Positions 42,511 through 50,904 of a DNA stretch of 64,000 nucleotides are shown in pieces. Both the position numbers and the translations under genes were made by a program. The notes beneath the pieces are model-generated. The model saw nothing but the letters and a program-made list of their open reading frames with translations. It was not told where the DNA came from and ran no database searches. Within the stretch, counting starts at the first letter, position 1, and each line of letters opens with the position of its first letter. This DNA is from Cybelea sp963824595. Lineage in GTDB: Bacteria > Vulcanimicrobiota > Vulcanimicrobiia > Vulcanimicrobiales > Vulcanimicrobiaceae. The stretch spans positions 564,478 to 628,477 of the forward strand of contig CAWGPY010000002.1 in NCBI GenBank assembly GCA_963824595.1. The letters are read 5' to 3'.

Positions 42511-42522
42511 GGGCACCGAAGG

Positions 42523-43092
42523 TTACTGGAAGTAGAGCGGCTCCTGCGTGGACGCGGTGTTCTTGCCGCACGCGTATTTGCCGGTGAGGGTCGCGGGACC
42601 CGAGTATTTCGGCCGATTTCGAGCGACCGCGTAGAGGACGAAGCCGCCCGCGCTCGTCAGGTTGAACGACGAGGAAAAACTGTCGATCGTCTTTTTGCCG
42701 CCCACGATGGTCCACGACACCTTGCATTTGCCCTTGTAGCTGACGTCGGTGAACGAAATCTCGTACTGCCAGCCGGTATTGGCGAAAACGTAGCTCGAGG
42801 GGCCGGTGAGCCCGACGTTATCGCCGGTGGACGCTCCGTTGACGCAGTCAATGCACGGTACGCCGCCTTGGTTGGGCCCGTTGGCGACGAAGTTCATGAT
42901 CAATGCCGGCGCCCCGGCATCCGGTTGGATCGGGGCCTTGTGAAAGACGAGAACGCCGTTGGCGGGCGATTGCGCGCCGGCCGGTTGCGCGGCGCCCGCG
43001 ACAGGCGTCGTCCCGGTTTGGTTCGCGCCGGCGCAGGCGGCCAAACTCAGGGCGAGGGACAAAAAGAGACCACGACGGGTGTATATGGACAT
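42523..43092 (-). CDS. Lipoprotein of unknown function
   Basis: The 189-residue protein starts at an ATG preceded by AAAGGAGGG and has a lipobox (LALSLAACAG, Cys18). The mature part is beta-rich with a CIDCVNGASTGDN loop, two further cysteines (KCKVSW and KYACGK) and alternating hydrophobic strands. It resembles an Ig-like or jelly-roll periplasmic domain. No family is recognised. It is convergent with the DUF155 gene, separated by 12 bp. Confidence 0.65.
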   Translation of the reverse strand: MSIYTRRGLFLSLALSLAACAGANQTGTTPVAGAAQPAGAQSPANGVLVFHKAPIQPDAGAPALIMNFVANGPNQGGVPCIDCVNGASTGDNVGLTGPSSYVFANTGWQYEISFTDVSYKGKCKVSWTIVGGKKTIDSFSSSFNLTSAGGFVLYAVARNRPKYSGPATLTGKYACGKNTASTQEPLYFQ

Positions 43093-43181
43093 TACGCCCT
43101 CCTTTGAAGACAGCGACGATAGACGCGCCATTCGCGGGCGGCCCGACTCATCCTAGGCGCGATCGCGATTCCTAACTTGGA

Positions 43182-43219
43182 AAGGCTCCGGTCGACGACC
43201 CATCTTCGACGGGAGCCTT
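43182..43219 (-). terminator. Long hairpin between marC-like and lipoprotein genes
   Basis: AAGGCTCCGGTCG (43182-43194) pairs with CGACGGGAGCCTT (43207-43219) with one mismatch across 13 bp and a 12-base loop. In the direction of the upstream MarC-family gene this could be an intrinsic terminator, although only a short T run follows. It lies about 90 bp before the lipoprotein start and could equally be a 5'-UTR structure of that gene. Confidence 0.4.
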
Positions 43220-43297
43220 CCCCTCTTGCGATTAGCCGCTTTGACGCGGCCATGAAAGAAACGTAACCGCGACTCCGGACGTTTCGGCTCGGTTCGC

Positions 43298-43969
43298 TTA
43301 GGGGTGCGGCGAGATAATCGCGCTGTAACCCTCGAGCGCGATTTGAACGCCGATGCAGAGCAAGATGAATGCCGAAAGGCGCAGCAGTACGTTGACGCCG
43401 GTCGAGCCCAGCTTTCGCAAAACGTGCTCCGCTTGACTGTAGCAGACGTAGATCAAGATGGAGATGGCCGCGAGGCCCACGAGCGCGCCGAGGCCGTCGA
43501 GCAGCGTCGCGCTCGCGCCGCCGAGCATGCTGCTGCCGACGGTCACCATGATCGCGATCGACCCCGGGCCGATCGTCAACGGCAGCGTGAGGGGGTAGAA
43601 CGCGCCGCCGAGCACCTCGTCCTGCGACGCGGCGGGCGCGCGGTGTTTTGCGTCTTCCTGTCCCTGGCTGAGCAGTCGCCAACCCGCGGCGGCGAGGACC
43701 AGACCGCCCGCGACGCGTACCGCCGGCAGGCTGAGGCCGAAGAACTTCAGCGCCAGCGGGCCGACGATCAAGGATGCCGCCGTGAGAATGAAGCTGTTGA
43801 TGGCGACGCGGCGCGCAAGGCCTGCCGCGACGGCGTCGTCCAGGCTTTCCGTATAGTCCAGGAAGATGGGCGCCATGCCCGGCGGGTTGACGATCGGGAA
43901 CAACGCCAGCGTCACGAAGAGAAAACCGTGGATGAACGGCCACGTGGCCACGGTTCTGAGCGAGTCCAC
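43298..43969 (-). CDS. MarC-family integral membrane protein
   Basis: The 223-residue protein has six transmembrane helices and the family landmarks ALFPIVNPPGMAPIFL in helix 1 and FYPLTLPLTIGPGSIA in the middle (the PLxxPLTxGPG repeat). MarC-family proteins are inner-membrane proteins of unknown transport function; the original link to multidrug resistance has been withdrawn. The start is GTG at 43969. A GATAAC hexamer ending 6 bases upstream is a possible -10. The DUF2252 gene starts 142 bp away in the divergent direction. Confidence 0.88.
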   Translation of the reverse strand: MDSLRTVATWPFIHGFLFVTLALFPIVNPPGMAPIFLDYTESLDDAVAAGLARRVAINSFILTAASLIVGPLALKFFGLSLPAVRVAGGLVLAAAGWRLLSQGQEDAKHRAPAASQDEVLGGAFYPLTLPLTIGPGSIAIMVTVGSSMLGGASATLLDGLGALVGLAAISILIYVCYSQAEHVLRKLGSTGVNVLLRLSAFILLCIGVQIALEGYSAIISPHP

Positions 43970-44111
43970 AATGACGTTATCTCGCGTTGGAGGCTCCTCT
44001 CCCTTTCATCGGTTGCGTTCCAATCGCCCGGACACTCGGAGAGGCTGGAGATAGCGCCATCATGAAGAGTGGCAGTCCTGCGATAGGCCCGCCCTCGGCG
44101 GCCCACGCGTT

Positions 44112-45494
44112 TTGGAGAAAGCGACGAACCCGCCAGTGGATGAGAACGTGCACCAGCGATCGCCGCGAGACTTCAAGGCGGCCGGCAGGGCCTTGCGCGA
44201 TCGCGTCCCCCGTGCGGCACATGCGGGCCTGACGCGCGCCGAGCGCGACCCGCTCGGCATCCTCCGAGCGGCAGATGCAAGCCGCTTGCCCGAGTTGGTG
44301 CCGATTCGGTATGGGCGGATGCTCGCGTCTCCGTTCGCCTTCTTTCGCGGCTCGGCGGGCGTCATGGCCGCCGACCTCGCGGACACTCCCTCCACCGGCA
44401 TCTCGGTGCAGGCGTGCGGCGATTGCCATCTCAAAAACTTCGGGGGCTTCGCGACGCCGGAGCGCAACATCATCTTCGACATCAACGATTTCGACGAGAC
44501 GCTGCCCGCGCCGTGGGAATGGGACGTCAAACGGCTGGCGACGTCGTTCGTGCTTGCGACGCGCGAAAACGGATTATCCGAGCGCGCCGCCCACGACGTC
44601 TCGATTACGTGCGTGCGCGCCTATCGCAACGGCATCCACGAATTCAGCAACCTCGATCCGCTAGCGGTCTGGTATTCGAGGATCGCGGCCAACGATTTTA
44701 TCGGGCTGGTTTCCCGCAGCACGGGCATCCGAGTGGCGCGGCGGATTGCGAGAGCAGCGGCCGGGCGAGCCTCGGAGATCGATTATCCCAAGCTCGCCGA
44801 GACCGTGGGCGGTGAGGTCCGGATCCACGACAGCCCGCCGCTGATATTTCATCCCGAGGTGGGACGCACGCCGGAGTTCGCTTCGGGGGTTGAAAAGATC
44901 CTTAGCGAGTATCGGGATACGCTGCCACACGACCGCCGCGTGCTTTTCGATCGCTACACTTTCGTCGACGCAGCCATCAAGGTCGTCGGAGTGGGAAGCG
45001 TCGGAACGCGCTGTTGGATCGCGCTCCTCACGTCTTCCACCGGCGAGCCGCTGTTTCTTCAGCTCAAACAGGCCAACGCGTCGGTGCTGGAGCCCTACGC
45101 CGGCAAGAGCGTCTATTCGCATCACGGTCAGCGGGTCGTGGTGGGCCAGCGACTGATGCAAGCGGCGTCGGATATTTTCTTGGGATGGACGACGGGCCCC
45201 GCCGGCGATTTTTACGTGCGCCAGCTTCGGGACGCGAAGATCGGCGCGAAGATCGAGACGTTCGACGAGGCGACGTTCACCGCGTACGCGCGGGCCTGCG
45301 GCTGGAATCTCGCTCGAGCGCACGCCAAGTCCGGCGATGCCGCGGCGGTGAGCGGCTACCTGGGCAAGAAGGACTCGTTCGATAAGGCGATCGCCGCGTT
45401 CGCCAAGGCCTATTCGGACCTCGCCCAACGCGACCACGCTGCGTTAAAGGCGGCCGTGAAATCCGGCCGGCTCGAGGCCTATAGCGAGTTCTAG
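44112..45494 (+). CDS. DUF2252 family protein
   Basis: The protein (up to 460 residues) shows DUF2252 hallmarks: RYGRMLASPFAFFRGSAGVM, VQACGDCHLKNFGGF, then FDINDFDETLPAPWEWDVKRL, and later GNxxRAH-like WNLARAHAKSGD. The fold is related to aminoglycoside phosphotransferase-type kinases, with the His-x-x-Asn and Asp residues in the corresponding places. No substrate is known. The start is uncertain: TTG 44112 opens the frame and GTG 44136 is an alternative. The gene stands alone. Confidence 0.8.
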   Translation: MEKATNPPVDENVHQRSPRDFKAAGRALRDRVPRAAHAGLTRAERDPLGILRAADASRLPELVPIRYGRMLASPFAFFRGSAGVMAADLADTPSTGISVQACGDCHLKNFGGFATPERNIIFDINDFDETLPAPWEWDVKRLATSFVLATRENGLSERAAHDVSITCVRAYRNGIHEFSNLDPLAVWYSRIAANDFIGLVSRSTGIRVARRIARAAAGRASEIDYPKLAETVGGEVRIHDSPPLIFHPEVGRTPEFASGVEKILSEYRDTLPHDRRVLFDRYTFVDAAIKVVGVGSVGTRCWIALLTSSTGEPLFLQLKQANASVLEPYAGKSVYSHHGQRVVVGQRLMQAASDIFLGWTTGPAGDFYVRQLRDAKIGAKIETFDEATFTAYARACGWNLARAHAKSGDAAAVSGYLGKKDSFDKAIAAFAKAYSDLAQRDHAALKAAVKSGRLEAYSEF

Positions 45495-45570
45495 CCGGAG
45501 GTCGGGCCGGAGAGGGGCTGGAAGGTTGCTTTCCTCCACGTCCGGATAGCGCCGCCACGAGGTGAACGCA

Positions 45571-46029
45571 ATGTTCTATCGGACCAACAGATTCGCAGCC
45601 GCGCTCCTCGCGATTGCGGCCTGCGTTTCGACGACCGCGGTTGCGAGGGCGACCGGCACGATCAACATCCAGCATACGGATGGCACGGTCAACACCTACG
45701 CCGACGTCACGATCAAGGTCTTTAGCGGCTCGCTCTTTTTGACGTCGGACGACGGCGATGGAACCATCGTCGTTACGCGAGCCGCCTGCGCGTATCAAGG
45801 AAAGATCATCGTCTGCCTACCGACGTCGGCGGCACTCGTCCAGGGCGGCAAGAGCAACGCTCTCAATCTGAAGAGCGGCACGATCTATCTGAACTATGCC
45901 GACGAGGCCGAGCCGCTATCGCGATCGTCGGCGAAGCTGCCGGCACACAGCATCATGCTTGCGCTGACGACGAGGAACGGCACGTTCGTGACCGTTCACG
46001 GCCGAATCGATCAGGTGATAAAGCAATGA
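45571..46029 (+). CDS. Secreted protein of unknown function
   Basis: The 152-residue product has a signal peptide ending near Val-Ala-Arg-Ala-Thr and a small beta-rich mature domain (TINIQHTDGTVNTYADVTIKVF ... LFLTSDDGDGTIVV) with two cysteines (CAYQGKIIVC) that probably form a disulfide. GAGGTGA precedes the ATG; a GTG three codons upstream overlaps that site. Its stop overlaps the ATG of the Gly-rich protein by 4 bases, so the two are translationally coupled and may act together at the surface. Confidence 0.7.
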   Translation: MFYRTNRFAAALLAIAACVSTTAVARATGTINIQHTDGTVNTYADVTIKVFSGSLFLTSDDGDGTIVVTRAACAYQGKIIVCLPTSAALVQGGKSNALNLKSGTIYLNYADEAEPLSRSSAKLPAHSIMLALTTRNGTFVTVHGRIDQVIKQ

Positions 46030-46937
46030 AGTATCTAGCGGGTTTTCTGGCCCTGGTCTTAGCGCTTGGAGTTTGCGTAGCGGCGGACGCGCAGCGCGGC
46101 GGCGGTCGCGGCGGCGGCGGCCGCGGTGGCGGCGGCATGCGCGGCGGCGGCGGCGGCATGCGCGGCGGCGGCGGCATGCCGTCTCGCGGGAGCGGCGGCG
46201 GGATGGCGTCGCGCGGAACGAGCGGCGGGCGAGGCGGCGGATTCAACTTAGGCGGCTCCGACTTCTCTCGCGGCGGAATCGGCGGCGGCGGTATGCAGCG
46301 CCCCGGCATCGCGCAGCGGCCCGGCGGAGTTGGTGGAGTCGGCGGTGTCGGCGGAGTCGGCGGAGTCGGGGGCGCCGGTAGGCCTGGCGGACCCGGCGGA
46401 CCCGGGGGTCCCGGCGGACCCGGCAGACCTGGGGGACCGGGCGGCGCCGGCGGAAATCGCCCGGGCAACGGAAGCCGGCCCGGCGGGGGCAATAACGTGG
46501 TCAACGGCGGCGGTGGCAACACCATCGTGAACAATCCGGTGTACGGCGGCGGCGGATACTACGGCTGGAACGGCGGAATGGCGTGGGCTCCGGCGCCCTA
46601 TTATTGGGGCGGCGGGTTCTGGGGAGCGATGGCGATCGGCGTTACGTCCGCTGCGGTCTATGGCGCGATCGTCGACGAAGACGACGACGTGACGTATAAC
46701 TCGTATGAGGTCCAGGCCGGCACCCCCGGTGCGACGTTCCTGACGACGTACCAGCTCACGCAGACGCAGTGCGGCGCCGCGGGTCTCGTAGTCGTGTACG
46801 GCCCGCAAAACAGCGTCGTCTGCGCGCAGCCCAACAGCTACGTCGGCGCGGGTTCGTACCGGCTCGACACCGTTACGATGGATCTGATACCGATCAACGG
46901 TCCGCCCAAACCCTCGGCCGCGGCGCCGCCCTCCTAG
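46026..46937 (+). CDS. Extremely glycine-rich secreted protein with collagen-like repeats
   Basis: The 303-residue protein has a signal peptide (residues 1-23, ending ADAQ). About 140 residues of Gly-rich sequence follow, moving from GGGRGGG blocks to GGVGGV and then Gly-Gly-Pro/Gly-Arg-Pro triplets. The C-terminal 130 residues form a Tyr/Trp/Gly domain (WNGGMAWAPAPYYWGGGFW), a short hydrophobic stretch, an acidic EDDDD loop and a small beta domain with two cysteines. A flexible surface or matrix protein is likely. The ATG overlaps the preceding stop. Confidence 0.7.
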   Translation: MKYLAGFLALVLALGVCVAADAQRGGGRGGGGRGGGGMRGGGGGMRGGGGMPSRGSGGGMASRGTSGGRGGGFNLGGSDFSRGGIGGGGMQRPGIAQRPGGVGGVGGVGGVGGVGGAGRPGGPGGPGGPGGPGRPGGPGGAGGNRPGNGSRPGGGNNVVNGGGGNTIVNNPVYGGGGYYGWNGGMAWAPAPYYWGGGFWGAMAIGVTSAAVYGAIVDEDDDVTYNSYEVQAGTPGATFLTTYQLTQTQCGAAGLVVVYGPQNSVVCAQPNSYVGAGSYRLDTVTMDLIPINGPPKPSAAAPPS

Positions 46938-46940
46938 CGG

Positions 46941-48341
46941 CTACGGCGCGCCCGCCCGGAGTTCGCGAACGGCGCGCAGCGCCGCGCGCCCGAGGACGTT
47001 GGCGTAGGTTGGAAACGAGAGCGGGATGGGCGCGAGGTCGTCGAGCTTCATGCCGGCGGTCATCGCGATCGCGGCCATCTGAGCGACCTCGACCGCTCGC
47101 TCGCCGACCACGTGGCAGCCGAGGATTCGGCGAGTGTCCCGGTCGGCAACGAGCTTGCAAAAGCCCCGCGTTCGGCCGTCGATGACCGGGCGCGTCGTTT
47201 CGGCATAGAGCGCGCGGGCTACGACGACGGAGTGCGCCTCGCGCGCCTCGTTCTCCGTCAACCCGACTTTTGCGTATTCCGGGTCGGTGAAGCTTCCGAT
47301 CGGCTCGACGTCGTCGGGAACGCGAAGCGCCGTTGCGCCAGCGGCGTTGTTCCCGGCGATGAATCCGTCGCGGACGCCCTGCGGTACGAGCATCGCTCGC
47401 CCGATGATGTCGCCCGCCGCGAAGACGTCGGCATTGGAAGTGCGCAGATACTCGTCCACGCGAACGGAGCCTCGGTCGTTGGTTTCGACGCCGGCGTGGG
47501 CGAGTTGCAAGCCCGCGACGTCGGCCACCCAGCCGACGGCCGAGACCGCCAGCTCGGCGTCGGCGCTCGCTTCGATTCCGTCCTTGCGAAACGTCATCCT
47601 CACGCCTGCAGGCGAACGTTCGAATCGAACGATGCTGCCGAAGTCTTCGCGGACCGCGATGCCGTCGTCGCGGAACGCCGCCGCGACCGCGCGGGAAACG
47701 TCTTCGTCTTCGGTCGGAACGATGCGCGGCCCGGTCTGAAAGAGCTCGATTCGCGTGCCGAACGCGTTGAAGATCGAGGCGACCTGCGCTCCCGTCGCGC
47801 CGGCACCGATGACGATTGCCGACTTCGGAACCGCGGTCAGGCCGAAAGCGTCGCCCGGCGTTACCGTCAGCTCCCATCCCGGGATGTCGAGCTTTCGGCT
47901 GATCCCGCCGGCGCAAATCACGACCTTGCGTGCGCGGAACGTGGGAGAGCGTTCGCCGGCGACGGTATGCGCGTCCACGAAATGCGCCGTTCCGGCGCGC
48001 TCGTAGACGGTCACGCCGGCGCGATCGATTTGCGGCCGCAGCGTGGAGTGCCCCGCGGCTTCGGCAACCACTTCGCCGGCACGTGCGAGCAGTGCCCGAT
48101 AATCGAGCGCGACCTCGCCCGTCGAGATGCCGTAGCGGCCGAGCTGCCGCGCTTCGCGGACGAGACGCGCGGCGTGCGCGAGCGTACGCACGGGAATGGG
48201 GCCGTCGTTGGCGGCCATCCCACCGAATGCGCCCCGGGTGACCAGCGCCGTCGTCGCGCCGAGATCGGCGCCGCGCAACGCCGCGGCCGTGCCCGCCGGG
48301 CCCGCGCCGATGACGAGGAGGTCCACGTCGCGGGCCGTCAT
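46941..48341 (-). CDS. FAD pyridine-nucleotide oxidoreductase lacking the redox disulfide
   Basis: The 466-residue protein has the fold of dihydrolipoamide dehydrogenase and mercuric reductase: N-terminal LLVIGAGPAGTAAAL, a second Rossmann motif VIGAGATGAQVA, DVFAAGDI, and a C-terminal dimerisation domain with GCHVVGERAVEVAQMAA. Where the family has Cys-x4-Cys, this protein reads GGMAANDGPIPVRTL with no cysteine. It cannot therefore carry the usual flavin-disulfide chemistry; NAD(P)H oxidase, transhydrogenase or quinone-reductase activity is more likely. The start overlaps the stop of the upstream outer-membrane-like gene. Confidence 0.82.
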   Translation of the reverse strand: MTARDVDLLVIGAGPAGTAAALRGADLGATTALVTRGAFGGMAANDGPIPVRTLAHAARLVREARQLGRYGISTGEVALDYRALLARAGEVVAEAAGHSTLRPQIDRAGVTVYERAGTAHFVDAHTVAGERSPTFRARKVVICAGGISRKLDIPGWELTVTPGDAFGLTAVPKSAIVIGAGATGAQVASIFNAFGTRIELFQTGPRIVPTEDEDVSRAVAAAFRDDGIAVREDFGSIVRFERSPAGVRMTFRKDGIEASADAELAVSAVGWVADVAGLQLAHAGVETNDRGSVRVDEYLRTSNADVFAAGDIIGRAMLVPQGVRDGFIAGNNAAGATALRVPDDVEPIGSFTDPEYAKVGLTENEAREAHSVVVARALYAETTRPVIDGRTRGFCKLVADRDTRRILGCHVVGERAVEVAQMAAIAMTAGMKLDDLAPIPLSFPTYANVLGRAALRAVRELRAGAP

Positions 48342-49255
48342 AGCTCGCTGGTTCCAAACATGTAGCTGCCTCCGATCGTGAGGGTGCGTGAGTACGACGT
48401 TCCCTGGGCCCGCGCTACGCCCGCGAGCGGATTCGCGACGTCAACGACCGAGTTGACGCCGCCGTACGTCGCCTGGATCTGAAACTGCCGGGTGACGAGC
48501 TGTGCGGTGTTGAGCAGCAGCGGCGTGGCGTTGGTCGTGAAGTCGTGCGACACGACGAGCGCGAGCAGCGTGCCGCCGGGCGAGCGCCAAAAGGGAACCG
48601 CCTGCGGAACGAAACTCCAGCCGCGCGTGGTTCGCGCGGATGTGACCGTGGCGAAGTTCGATACCGGGAACGCAAGGCTCACGCCCATCGATCGCGCGCG
48701 ATTCGTGGCGACGTTGAGCAGCGGATTGATCGTGTAGGCCGGCCCGGGCGCCGCCAGGCCCGGCGATCCGGTCGGCGCCTCGTAGGCGAGCAGCACGCCG
48801 CCGAGGATTCCGCGCGCCGAATCGACGTACACGAGCTGCTTGTACCAGAATTGCATGTCGGTAGTGCCCGCGGCCAGCGTTCCGCGCGTGGCGCTCGACA
48901 GCCGCGAGAAGGACGGCGGGAGAATCGTTATCTGCGCATTGTGGGATATGCCGACGTTGACGACGGCTCCCGGATAGCCGATTGCCGACCGGTCCGCTCG
49001 CGCGCGTTCGCTCGACTCACCCAAATCGAGAACCACGTCGGACGGAATGCTGCTCGTTGCGTAGGTGGCTTGAATGCTCGCCTGGCCCGCGACGAAGACG
49101 CAGGGCGAAGCGGCGAGGTATTTCTTGAGCAGTTCTTGCGGGCCGCCGCATGGGTCGCGCCGTCCGCTGCTTACAGCGGGCGCCGGGCTCGCCTGCGGAA
49201 CCGGCGCCGGGGACTCGGTGGCCAGCGCTGCGAAGAGTGCGGGGACGGCCAACAT
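48338..49255 (-). CDS. Predicted outer-membrane beta-barrel protein
   Basis: The 305-residue protein has a short signal-like N-terminus and a Pro-rich start. Alternating amphipathic strands follow (SIQATYATS, VNVGISHNAQITI, MQFWYKQLVYVD, SFVPQAVPFWR, LTIGGSYMF), as in small outer-membrane barrels. The end (ten residues, LTIGGSYMFGTSEL region) is not a perfect BamA signal. Two cysteines near the N-terminus (DPCGG and SPCVF) may form a disulfide. Its stop overlaps the ATG of the flavoprotein gene, an odd pairing. The call rests on strand pattern only. Confidence 0.55.
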   Translation of the reverse strand: MLAVPALFAALATESPAPVPQASPAPAVSSGRRDPCGGPQELLKKYLAASPCVFVAGQASIQATYATSSIPSDVVLDLGESSERARADRSAIGYPGAVVNVGISHNAQITILPPSFSRLSSATRGTLAAGTTDMQFWYKQLVYVDSARGILGGVLLAYEAPTGSPGLAAPGPAYTINPLLNVATNRARSMGVSLAFPVSNFATVTSARTTRGWSFVPQAVPFWRSPGGTLLALVVSHDFTTNATPLLLNTAQLVTRQFQIQATYGGVNSVVDVANPLAGVARAQGTSYSRTLTIGGSYMFGTSEL

Positions 49256-49326
49256 GATGCAACCGCTATCCTAACGCTCGCCGCGGTTTGCCTGCCGCCC
49301 TCCCTGCTGAAAAGGAGAAATCACGA

Positions 49327-49887
49327 ATGAGCGAGCCCCAACACGACTGGTCGAAGCCGGCCGCAATGGCCATCCCCAAGGAAGGATATTTCGAGCGCGT
49401 AGAGGGCAACTACGGCCCCGTTTTCCCGCGAACTCCGGCCAACTACGGTTTTACGATCATCGCGAAGGTCAAGCCGGGCCGCGAATCGGCGTTCTACGAA
49501 TACGCGAAGACGATCGAATCCACGCTGCCGACGGCGCCGACCATATTGGCGCCGCTCAAGCTTCACTATCTCAAGTGGGTCTTGTTCGATATCGGCAAGG
49601 ACAAGTATTTCATGTACCAGGGTATCTTCGACACCGACTTCGACAAGTACACCGACGATGCGGTCGCCCTTTTTACGACCCTGGGGCTGAACACCGTCTT
49701 CGAAAACCTGGAAGGCTTCCCGGAGGACTGGAAGACGAACGTTCCCGCCTTCGTGAAGTTCGTTCGCGACCATCACCGCCCCAGCTTCATGGAGTACGGC
49801 GAGTATCCGTACGTCAGCGCCGACGAGATCAAAAAAGCACTTCGCATCAAAAGAGCTCTCGGCGACATGCTCGATCAGATGCAATAG
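49327..49887 (+). CDS. DyP-operon protein A, unrecognised (possibly ferredoxin-like fold)
   Basis: The 186-residue protein starts after AAAGGAGA and has no signal peptide or membrane helix. Alternating strands and helices (YGFTIIAKVKPGRESAFYEY ... LHYLKWVLFDIGKDKYFMYQG ... VPAFVKFVRDHHRPSFMEYGEY) suggest two ferredoxin-like modules, as in EthD and the DyP-peroxidase fold. Two adjacent His and several Tyr could bind heme, but no known motif is present. It is the first gene of a three-gene operon ending in a DyP-type peroxidase. Confidence 0.65.
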   Translation: MSEPQHDWSKPAAMAIPKEGYFERVEGNYGPVFPRTPANYGFTIIAKVKPGRESAFYEYAKTIESTLPTAPTILAPLKLHYLKWVLFDIGKDKYFMYQGIFDTDFDKYTDDAVALFTTLGLNTVFENLEGFPEDWKTNVPAFVKFVRDHHRPSFMEYGEYPYVSADEIKKALRIKRALGDMLDQMQ

Positions 49888-49896
49888 GAGGCAGCG

Positions 49897-50904
49897 ATGG
49901 CGGCCGTCGGGCGAACCTACAACCAACTTCAGATTCCGCGAAAATACGAACCGGGGAAGCGGCGCTTCAGCGTCTATTGGACGTGGAGCTATCCCTGGGA
50001 GGCGAATGCCGACGTCACCGAGCTCGACAATCGCTTCTCGACGATGACCGAGGTTCGCCGCGTGGCGTGGCCGGCGTACGAAACGGAGCCGTACTCGCAC
50101 CGGATGTTCCTACAGGGAATATCCGGAACGCTCGAGCTCTTCCATCTCTCGCTCGTGAACTTTCAAACGCTGGTGGGCGAGGTCACCGGACATCCCGTCG
50201 CCGTGTATCAGCGCGTGGATCAGGCCGGGCAGAAGCTGCCGATTGACGAGCGGATTCTCGCCGATACCGACACGCTGATGGTGTTCGGCCTGGACCATAT
50301 GGTGACCGAGCAGGAGGCGGCGCCGGAAGAGATCGCCGCGCTCAGAGAGTTTCTCAAGCGCGAGGGCACGTGCCTCATCCTCGGTCCGCACCACGACGTC
50401 GGCGTCTCCAGCGACCCGAAGGTGCGCAACATGGAGTACTTCCATCACGGCGACCCGCTGGTGCCGCGCCAGCAGCGCTTCGGTCAGTACACGCGTTCGC
50501 TGATGCGCGGCTTGGGCGTTCCGGTGGAGAACCGATATGGGCTGCGGCCCGCGACGACTCCCGGAACCACGGAGATGGTCGCGCTCTCGACGGTCAACGA
50601 CCTGGACCGCCGCGGCTGGCTGGAGAACGTGAAGACGTTCGTCTTCCACATGCACTTGCCGCATTACGCACTGACCGACGAAAATTCCAAAGACATCCAC
50701 GTCTTGGCGCGGCAGCCGGTAGACCTCTCCAAGCCCCACCCGTTCACGGAGGCGGGAAACCGCGAGTTCAATATGTTCTTGTGGATGCCGCCGTCGGGCG
50801 AGCGCGCCGGCGACGTGCTGCTGGCGGACTCCACGATCTTTACGACGTTGTTCGGCGGGGACGAAAGCCTGCAGCACTTCTGGCGCAACCTGGCCACGAA
50901 GTGA
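49897..50904 (+). CDS. DyP-operon protein B, unrecognised (possible GATase-like fold)
   Basis: The 335-residue protein begins 9 bp after protein A. Its middle resembles a ThuA or class-I GATase-like Rossmann fold: DTLMVFGLDHMVTEQEAAPEEIAAL, then FLKREGTCLILGPHHDVGV with a His pair, and a later RYGLRPATTPGTTEM. It also has many His residues (FVFHMHLPHYALTDE) that could bind metal or heme. There is no signal peptide. Its stop overlaps the GTG of the peroxidase gene, so these two are translationally coupled. I do not recognise a named family. Confidence 0.65.
   Translation: MAAVGRTYNQLQIPRKYEPGKRRFSVYWTWSYPWEANADVTELDNRFSTMTEVRRVAWPAYETEPYSHRMFLQGISGTLELFHLSLVNFQTLVGEVTGHPVAVYQRVDQAGQKLPIDERILADTDTLMVFGLDHMVTEQEAAPEEIAALREFLKREGTCLILGPHHDVGVSSDPKVRNMEYFHHGDPLVPRQQRFGQYTRSLMRGLGVPVENRYGLRPATTPGTTEMVALSTVNDLDRRGWLENVKTFVFHMHLPHYALTDENSKDIHVLARQPVDLSKPHPFTEAGNREFNMFLWMPPSGERAGDVLLADSTIFTTLFGGDESLQHFWRNLATK

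Noticed and set aside
43180..43290. A riboswitch upstream of the lipoprotein gene.
   Set aside because: The hairpins do not match the conserved core of any riboswitch class I can recall, so only a structured region is reported.
46080..46480. Dense short DNA repeats resembling a tandem-repeat or CRISPR-like array.
   Set aside because: The repeats are in-frame Gly codons (GGC/GGA) with no constant spacer length or unique spacers, so they are protein repeats. No CRISPR array was seen anywhere.
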